Of a stretch of DNA of 11,012 nucleotides, positions 7,173 to 11,012 are shown one piece after another. How positions within the stretch are numbered: position 1 is the first letter of the stretch; the number at the start of each line of letters is the position of its first letter. This DNA is from an uncultured Bacilli bacterium (GTDB lineage: Bacteria; Bacillota_I; Bacilli_A; RF39; UBA660), in assembly GCA_944327405.1 (NCBI GenBank), contig CALVHK010000028.1, positions 1 to 11,012 on the forward strand. Reading direction: 5' to 3'. The translations under genes were made by a program, and so were the position numbers. The notes under the pieces are model-generated. The model saw only the letters and a program-made list of their open reading frames with translations. It was not told where the DNA came from and did no database searches.

Positions 7173-7201
7173 ATTATAATCAATCTGTAGTCATTTGTAA
7201 A
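7173..7201 (-). promoter_or_regulatory. Sigma-A-type promoter of trmL
   Basis: On the minus strand TTTACA (7201-7196), a 17-nt spacer and a perfect TATAAT (7178-7173) stand about 22 nt before the chosen trmL start. The predicted transcript starts inside the longer open frame, which also argues for the 7150 start. Confidence 0.75.
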
Positions 7202-7210
7202 ATATTTTTC

Positions 7211-7239
7211 TTGATAAGTTTCTTTTTTTCTTTTATAAT
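7211..7239 (+). promoter_or_regulatory. Sigma-A-type promoter of the phosphatase-fold gene
   Basis: TTGATA (7211-7216), a 17-nt spacer and a perfect TATAAT (7234-7239). Its -35 box is 9 bp from the -35 box of the divergent trmL promoter, so the two promoters are back to back. Confidence 0.75.
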
Positions 7240-7262
7240 GGTTTTAGGATAGGGGATGTGTT

Positions 7263-7880
7263 ATGACAACAATTTATCTTATTAACAATAGTTTAACAAT
7301 GAATAATATTATGTTTCCTGCTAAGGAATCTTTAGAACAAAAACGAGAAAAAAGAATACTCAGTATTGAAGGAGAAGAGGAAAGCAAGAGGCTTGCTAAT
7401 CTTGATTATTTACAGAATGTTCAAGCTATATATTCATCTAGTTATGTGATGAGTATTGCAACGGCTAAATATTTGGCTAAACATTTGGAACTAGATATTC
7501 ATATTAAATCAGAAATTGGCGAAAGAGTTATTGGTAATTTAGGAGATAAGAAAATACGAATGATTAGTGAACTTCAAGAGAATGATTTTAATTATAAACT
7601 CTCAGGGGGAGAATCTTTAAATGAAGTAAAATCGAGAATGGTAAGGTTCATAAAACAAATACTAGAAAAGCATGAAGATAAAACCGTTGCTTTATTTACC
7701 CATAATGTTGCCATTACTTGTTTGCTTAGTGAGTGGTGTAAAAAAGGATTTAATTTAGATAATCGGCTTATTTTAAATTATAAAGAAGAAGCGATTATTG
7801 ATGGGGCTTGGGATGGTATTAATGTCATTGAGCTTGTCTTTGATGGAAAAGAATTAGTGTCAATCAAAAGAAAAAAATAG
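7263..7880 (+). CDS. Histidine-phosphatase-fold protein lacking key catalytic residues
   Basis: The 205-residue protein has the layout of the histidine phosphatase (phosphoglycerate mutase-like) superfamily. It has an N-terminal TIYLINNSLT strand where the family has IYLVRHGET, YSSSYVMSIATAKYLA (57-72) where it has SSPLxRAxxTA, a SEIGERVIGNLG segment (83-94), GGESLNEV (115-122), and ALFTHNVAI (143-151) where it has VSHG. Three of the four phosphate-pocket residues are changed: the RHG Arg and nucleophilic His are Asn 8 and Asn 9, and the second Arg is Met 63. Only the late His (H147) remains. The fold is well supported, but phosphatase activity by the usual phospho-histidine route is unlikely; a binding or regulatory role is inferred. 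AGGGG lies 7 nt upstream of the ATG. It is transcribed alone, ending in a terminator shared with the next gene. Confidence 0.8.
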   Translation: MTTIYLINNSLTMNNIMFPAKESLEQKREKRILSIEGEEESKRLANLDYLQNVQAIYSSSYVMSIATAKYLAKHLELDIHIKSEIGERVIGNLGDKKIRMISELQENDFNYKLSGGESLNEVKSRMVRFIKQILEKHEDKTVALFTHNVAITCLLSEWCKKGFNLDNRLILNYKEEAIIDGAWDGINVIELVFDGKELVSIKRKK

Positions 7881-7897
7881 AGAGATCCTCTATTTTT
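7873..7897. terminator. Compact bidirectional terminator shared by two convergent genes
   Basis: AAAAATAGAG (7873-7882) and CTCTATTTTT (7888-7897) are perfect reverse complements around the 5-nt loop AGATC. Each strand has a T-run on its 3' arm. The TAG stop of the phosphatase-fold gene (7878-7880) is in the left arm and the TAG stop of the zinc-ribbon gene (7892-7890) is in the right arm. Confidence 0.85.
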
Positions 7898-8093
7898 CGT
7901 TTTCTTCGGTATCAATTGTTTTCCACTCGGTTGTGCCACAGGTAGTACAAACAAAGGGAACTAATACTTTTAGGCCTTTTGGTTTTTCATATTTCTCTTC
8001 TAGGGAAACGCATAAAAGTCCAGAGTCTTCATCAATATAAGCACGACCTTGAACGGTTGTTTCTTCACATTTACTACATCCAGGTTTTTTCAT
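7890..8093 (-). CDS. Small zinc-ribbon-like protein, 67 residues, function unknown
   Basis: Two CxxC pairs, C6/C9 near the N-terminus and C49/C52 in a VPFVCTTCGTTEW context, suggest a single zinc-binding ribbon; a further Cys is at 28. The rest is acidic and polar, with no membrane segment or signal peptide. A near-perfect ribosome-binding site (AAGGAGGT) stands 4 nt before the ATG, so this is clearly a translated gene. I do not recognise a named family. It converges on the phosphatase-fold gene and is divergent from the 176-residue protein gene at 8158. Nucleic-acid or protein binding is possible from the ribbon but cannot be specified. Confidence 0.75.
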   Translation of the reverse strand: MKKPGCSKCEETTVQGRAYIDEDSGLLCVSLEEKYEKPKGLKVLVPFVCTTCGTTEWKTIDTEENEK

Positions 8094-8108
8094 CTTTACC
8101 TCCTTAAC

Positions 8109-8137
8109 TTTATTATTTCCTAAAAGTGTGGTAAAAT
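8109..8137 (+). promoter_or_regulatory. Probable extended -10 promoter for the 176-residue protein
   Basis: TAAAAT at 8132-8137 is preceded by TGG, an extended -10 element. The matching -35 position (8109-8114, TTTATT) is poor. The predicted start of transcription lies after the GTG at 8128, which supports the ATG at 8158 as the true start. Confidence 0.45.
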
Positions 8138-8157
8138 ACTTATGTGGGGTGAATTTT

Positions 8158-8688
8158 ATGGAAAAAAATAATATTTATAGAGCCTATGATGTTGTACTTA
8201 ATGATGCAAATGCTTTAACGGTTATGAAATATCGGGTAGAGGATGCTTTAAAAATAGAAAATGGTAGATATATTCCTTATCGTTTATTTCATTTTATTGA
8301 TGTGGAATATCCAAATAATTTAGCTTTTACTTTACAAGAATTGCAAAATTCTGGATTTATAGATGTTAATCAGTTTCAAATTCCTAATATGCTTGCAGTA
8401 TCAACAAATCCTTTGGTGCAAACTAAACTTATGCTTTTAGGTCGTAATCATAAATTACTTGAAAAGTATTATCAAGAAAAAATTGTAAATGATGTGTGCC
8501 ATTTAGAAGGATACATCACTTATGTTAATATGAAAACAGGGGAAGTATCTACTATGAAAGTGGGAAATTATGGGGTTTATGCAGATGAGAAGATTAGAGT
8601 GTTAGAAGAAAACGGCTATAAGCATGTTAGTGCAAGTTATTATTTTCAAAAAGATCAAGAGCAGCTAGTTGATGCAATTACAAGATAA
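8158..8688 (+). CDS. Conserved-looking hypothetical protein, 176 residues
   Basis: The ATG at 8158 is preceded by GGGGTGA (8146-8152) at good spacing; a longer in-frame GTG start at 8128 is unlikely. The protein is soluble, with no signal peptide or membrane helix. It opens MEKNNIYRAYDVVLNDANALTV, contains an LFHFIDVEYPNNLAFTLQEL segment (43-62), and has charged helices and a Tyr-rich C-terminal part. No catalytic motif, metal-binding cluster or known domain is recognised, so no function is assigned. It is transcribed alone and converges on prs, sharing with it a bidirectional terminator. Confidence 0.75.
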   Translation: MEKNNIYRAYDVVLNDANALTVMKYRVEDALKIENGRYIPYRLFHFIDVEYPNNLAFTLQELQNSGFIDVNQFQIPNMLAVSTNPLVQTKLMLLGRNHKLLEKYYQEKIVNDVCHLEGYITYVNMKTGEVSTMKVGNYGVYADEKIRVLEENGYKHVSASYYFQKDQEQLVDAITR

Positions 8689-8747
8689 AAAAAGAGCTTT
8701 TATATCACATGAAAAGGCTCTTTTCTTTTTTGTAATTTGTAATTGCA
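8673..8747. terminator. Nested inverted repeat and bidirectional terminator between two convergent genes
   Basis: The inner stem pairs AAAAGAGC plus TTTT (8690-8701) with AAAA, a bulged G, and GCTCTTTT (8712-8724). On the plus strand it continues into a T-rich tract; on the minus strand the A-run at 8687-8693 supplies the T-tract. An outer pair, TGCAATTACAA (8673-8683) and TTGTAATTGCA (8737-8747), is a perfect 11-bp inverted repeat lying in the coding ends of both genes. A second TTGTAAT at 8730-8736 could pair with the left arm instead. Confidence 0.75.
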
Positions 8748-9799
8748 GAATTATCTTTAATTAGACTGGTAATAGAATCTCCTTTGTTTAAACTATCAAT
8801 AATTTTGGCTAAATATTCAGAACAGTCTGCTACTTGCATCCAAGGTTTCTTTAATATTTCCTCTGGTATATAAGTAAGATTTGTTGCATAAATGGCATCA
8901 AATAGATTTTCTTCATATGCTTTATCAAATAATTCGAATCCCGCGGTGAAAAGGGCAAATGTAGCAAAGAAAAATATTTTTTTGGCACCTCTTTTTTTGA
9001 GTTCTTCGGCTACATCGATCATCGATCCGCCACTGGCAATCATATCATCAACAATAATAATACTTTTGTCTTTTACATCTTTTCCTAGGTATTCGTGAGC
9101 TACAATGGGATTATGACCGTCTACTATTTTAGATATATCTCTTCTTTTATAAAACATACCTACATCAACCCGAAGGATGTCAGCAAGAAATCTTGCACGA
9201 TCCATAGCTCCAGTATCTGGGCTAATTACTAATGTGTCTTCACTATTGAAGTTTTCTTTCTTTAAAAAAGCTTTCAACATGTCGTTAGTTGGAAAAAAAT
9301 TATCAAAGGGAAGGGTTGGTATGGCATTTTGGACGTTAGGATCATGGGCATCAAAAGTGACAATACCACTAATTCCTAAATGATTTAATTCTTGAAGTGC
9401 TAAAGCACAATCTAGAGATTCTCTTGATTTTCTTTTGTGTTGACGTGAGGCATATAAAAAAGGCATGACTACTCTTATACTTTTGGCGTGTCCCATAATG
9501 GCAGATATTACTCTTTTAATGTCTTGGAAATGTTCGTCGGGACTCATGTTATGTTCCATTCCATACATCTTATAAGTAATACTATAATTGTGGGTGTCGC
9601 TTATAATATAAACGTCTTTGCCCCTTATTGTTTCTAAAATGGTTACTTTTCCTTCACCATCATTAAATCTAGTAATGTCAGCAGGTATTAAATAATTGTT
9701 GTCTGTCTTTCTAATTTTTTTGATTTCTTTGTTTACTTTTAAACCTAGTTCTTTACAATTGTCCATGACAATTAAGCATAAATCTTCTTTGTTTTTCAT
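8705..9799 (-). CDS. prs: Ribose-phosphate pyrophosphokinase, divergent form
   Basis: PRPP synthetase makes 5-phosphoribosyl diphosphate from ribose 5-phosphate and ATP, feeding nucleotide, histidine and NAD synthesis. All main motifs are recognisable: FNDGEGKVTILETIRGKDVYI (45-65), the SRQHKRKSRES flexible loop (118-128), FDAHDPNVQNAIP (149-161, for the family's DLHAxQIQGFF), SPDTGAMDRARFLA (193-206), KRRD (218-221), and the PRPP-binding loop IIIVDDMIASGGSM (247-260). It differs from the usual enzyme: 364 residues against about 315, extra sequence after the DTH at 68-70, an extended C-terminus, and VDDMIASGGS where VDDMIDTGGT is common. It therefore belongs to a divergent branch; activity is likely but not certain. 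AAAGGAGT stands 4 nt before the ATG. The stop is TGA. Confidence 0.9.
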   Translation of the reverse strand: MKNKEDLCLIVMDNCKELGLKVNKEIKKIRKTDNNYLIPADITRFNDGEGKVTILETIRGKDVYIISDTHNYSITYKMYGMEHNMSPDEHFQDIKRVISAIMGHAKSIRVVMPFLYASRQHKRKSRESLDCALALQELNHLGISGIVTFDAHDPNVQNAIPTLPFDNFFPTNDMLKAFLKKENFNSEDTLVISPDTGAMDRARFLADILRVDVGMFYKRRDISKIVDGHNPIVAHEYLGKDVKDKSIIIVDDMIASGGSMIDVAEELKKRGAKKIFFFATFALFTAGFELFDKAYEENLFDAIYATNLTYIPEEILKKPWMQVADCSEYLAKIIDSLNKGDSITSLIKDNSAITNYKKEKSLFM

Positions 9800-9820
9800 A
9801 AATACTCCTTTATCAAAACA

Positions 9821-9849
9821 ATTGTAACATAAAATTCTTTATTTATCTA
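9821..9849 (-). promoter_or_regulatory. Promoter of prs, overlapping the end of the upstream gene
   Basis: On the minus strand TAGATA (9849-9844), a 17-nt spacer and TACAAT (9826-9821), with TG placed to make an extended -10. The -35 box lies in the last codons of the upstream membrane protein gene, so prs can be transcribed independently, although read-through is also possible because no terminator is seen between the two. Confidence 0.5.
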
Positions 9850-10309
9850 TTTCATTTTCATAATTTATTTGGCAATTTGCTAATTTTTTAACTATTTTTA
9901 GATCTCTTTTTCTTTTGATGCTTGTAAATAAAATGTCATATACCACTTCCCAAACAACAACCCATCCAGCGATTAAGAATAATTCACTAATTAGGGAAGT
10001 AAATTGCTCAGAGATAATGATTAAAATAATGCCTAAGAGAAGTAGTATTAAGCGAAAGTAATCATCGTATTTATCTATTTTGTTTAGTTGTTTTACTTTG
10101 TTTTGATAATGACTGTGAATTAAAGTGTTAAACTCTTCTTGTTCTTCTTTTTTCTTTAAACCATTAACATTTAAAATAATTTTTTCTTTATTTAATGTGT
10201 GTTTACTACTTTCTTCGATGTAACTGGCTAGTTCATCACTTAAGACAAGCTCATTAAACTTGTTTGTAGCATCTTCATAGTTATCTAATTTAATTGCTAT
10301 TTTTTCCAT
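9839..10309 (-). CDS. Two-helix membrane protein, 156 residues, function unknown
   Basis: The N-terminal 80 residues are charged and predicted soluble, starting MEKIAIKLDNYEDATNKF. Two hydrophobic segments follow at about 84-101 and 107-129, the second containing the aromatic GWVVVWEVVYDILF motif, then a basic tail with KRKR at 132-135. Positive charges after the second helix suggest that both termini are cytoplasmic. No named family is recognised, although the layout looks like a conserved Firmicutes hypothetical protein. The ribosome-binding site is weak (TAGG, 4 nt upstream). A possible extended -10 (TGT then CATAAT, 10332-10327 on the minus strand) lies upstream without a good -35. It is followed by prs on the same strand after 39 nt and sits at the edge of the decayed accessory region. 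Confidence 0.7.
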   Translation of the reverse strand: MEKIAIKLDNYEDATNKFNELVLSDELASYIEESSKHTLNKEKIILNVNGLKKKEEQEEFNTLIHSHYQNKVKQLNKIDKYDDYFRLILLLLGIILIIISEQFTSLISELFLIAGWVVVWEVVYDILFTSIKRKRDLKIVKKLANCQINYENEIDK

Positions 10310-10377
10310 AAAGCCTACTAGTATTAATTATGACATGAAATGAAGAAAAAAGAAAGTAGTTTATGAAAAAAGATGAA

Positions 10378-10660
10378 TCAAGATTTATTGGTATCTAAAA
10401 ATTCATCTTTGGTAATAAATATTTGTTCTATTTTATTGTTTAGAATGTATTTTTTATAACGTCTTTTTATATCCTCAAATTCTTTTTCATCGATTTTAAT
10501 GCCATTTTTCTGGCAACTTTTGAGATGTTAATTAAGATTAAAGTGTTTTCTTCTACATTCATTTCGTAGACTAACATTAATCTTTTCTTATGATTGATAT
10601 TTTTAGTGCCACTAGCGAAGCAGGGAGGTATGAAGTATAAAATATTCCTGTTTCGATCAT
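10378..10660 (-). pseudogene. Decayed toxin-like gene with two frameshifts
   Basis: Translation from the ATG at 10660-10658 gives MIETGIFYTS and then loses frame. One missing base near 10629-10631 moves the frame to PPCFASGTKNINHKKRL, followed by MLVYEMNVEENTLILINISK. A second missing base in the A-run (plus-strand T5, 10505-10509) moves it to NGIKIDEKEFEDIKRR, continuing to FLDTNKS and a TGA at 10380-10378. Restoring the two bases gives an unbroken protein of about 95 residues. The ATG overlaps the upstream stop as TAATG, the usual coupling of an antitoxin-toxin operon. The restored pattern (GIFY near the start, KKR then LVYE, then ILINISK) is loosely MazF/PemK-like, but the family is a guess. 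That a single coding frame can be restored across 280 nt supports a real former gene. Confidence 0.55.
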
Positions 10661-11012
10661 TAATAGTCTAAATCCTCTTCGCCTTCATAATTATTTTTCT
10701 TTGTTATTTCATAAGCATATAATACATCTTTTATGTTGTCTAGTTCTTTTGTTAGTTCTTCATTTGGAACAACCCCTTTTTCTTTATCTTTGAAATCATA
10801 TTCGTTATTAAATAATTTAAAGTATTTTTTTCAATATTCAAATTGATGAGACATATTTGATAATTCTTCAGCAGATTCAAAGCCATAAATATTTTTAGTT
10901 AATTCTAGGATTTCTAAATCTTCTTTAGATAATTTCTTTCTTTTATAATTTAATAGGCCATCTAAATTGTTTTTGTATTCTAATCTAACATTTTCTATTA
11001 CCATTCCATTTT
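10660..11012 (-). pseudogene. C-terminal part of a SocA/Panacea (DUF4065)-type antitoxin with an in-frame TGA
   Basis: A minus-strand frame open from the window edge reads NGMVIENVRLEYKNN, then KLSKEDLEILELTKNIYGF, ESAEELSNMSHQFEY, a TGA codon at 10833-10831, then KKYFKLFNNEYDF and on to GEEDLDY and TAA at 10662-10660. The stretch from the LSKED helix through YG, SAEELS and SHQFEY followed by Trp matches what I know of the C-terminal half of DUF4065 proteins, typically LSxxTHxExPW. The TGA stands exactly where that Trp is expected, so it is most simply a TGG-to-TGA nonsense mutation. The N-terminal half lies outside the window. The family assignment is from memory of the motif pattern, not from a search. 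Confidence 0.55.

Noticed and set aside
7151..7183. Longer TrmL starting at 7183
   Set aside because: The extra 11 residues match no TrmL motif, and the predicted promoter -10 box (7178-7173) and the AGAAGGA site both lie within or after that stretch.
8128..8157. GTG start at 8128 for the 176-residue protein
   Set aside because: No ribosome-binding site precedes it, and the GTG overlaps the probable -10 region; ATG 8158 has GGGGTGA.
8892..9383. Two plus-strand frames of 68 codons inside prs
   Set aside because: Both are antisense to conserved PRPP synthetase motifs and lack start signals.
10310..10377. Possible small ORF or terminator in the gap between the membrane gene and the toxin remnant
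   Set aside because: No open frame with a start signal and no convincing stem with a T-run; only a weak extended -10-like sequence for the membrane gene is seen.
1..11012. Genetic code 4 (TGA as Trp) for the host
   Set aside because: The ATPase and prs genes end naturally at TGA; reading through the ATPase stop would run into ku. Trp in intact genes is TGG. Only the decayed antitoxin has TGA at a Trp site.

Overview
The window reads as chromosomal DNA from a low-GC, Gram-positive-type bacterium of the Bacilli/Mollicutes side of Firmicutes. It is AT-rich, has Shine-Dalgarno sequences of the AAGGAGGT type, and carries both RNase Y and RNase J1. TGA is used as a normal stop (AAA+ gene, prs) and tryptophan is TGG in intact genes, so this is genetic code 11 and not a Mycoplasma-type code. 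A family or genus cannot be named from the sequence alone.

Layout. Positions 1-1233 hold the 3' part of rny (RNase Y), closed by a terminator whose hairpin overlaps its stop codon. Next is a plus-strand block of three genes: a single-ring Clp/AAA+ ATPase with an unrecognised N-terminal half (1344-2984), a bacterial Ku (3049-3792) and an ATP-dependent DNA ligase of the LigD ligase-domain type (3782-4645). Ku and ligase overlap by 11 nt and form a minimal non-homologous end-joining pair without a polymerase or nuclease domain. Convergent to it is rnjA (RNase J1, 4658-6331, minus).

The middle holds a 46-residue single-helix membrane protein behind a palindromic operator candidate (6507-6647), and trmL (6644-7150, minus), which converges on it. 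Back-to-back promoters then separate trmL from a histidine-phosphatase-fold protein lacking three of its four catalytic residues (7263-7880). A small zinc-ribbon protein (7890-8093, minus) shares with it a 25-nt bidirectional terminator containing both stop codons. An unrecognised 176-residue protein (8158-8688) converges on a divergent ribose-phosphate pyrophosphokinase (8705-9799, minus). Upstream of prs is a two-helix membrane protein (9839-10309, minus).

The right end (10378-11012, minus) is accessory DNA. It is a decayed two-gene operon: the C-terminal part of a probable SocA/Panacea (DUF4065)-type antitoxin with an in-frame TGA where the family usually has Trp, followed through a TAATG junction by a toxin-like gene broken by two single-base frameshifts.

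Most of the window is housekeeping: RNA decay (rny, rnjA), tRNA wobble methylation (trmL) and PRPP supply (prs). The parts most worth attention are the ATPase-Ku-ligase block, the catalytically dead phosphatase fold, the decayed toxin-antitoxin remnant, and the repeated use of terminators folded into the 3' ends of coding sequences. No tRNA, rRNA, CRISPR array or insertion sequence was seen.
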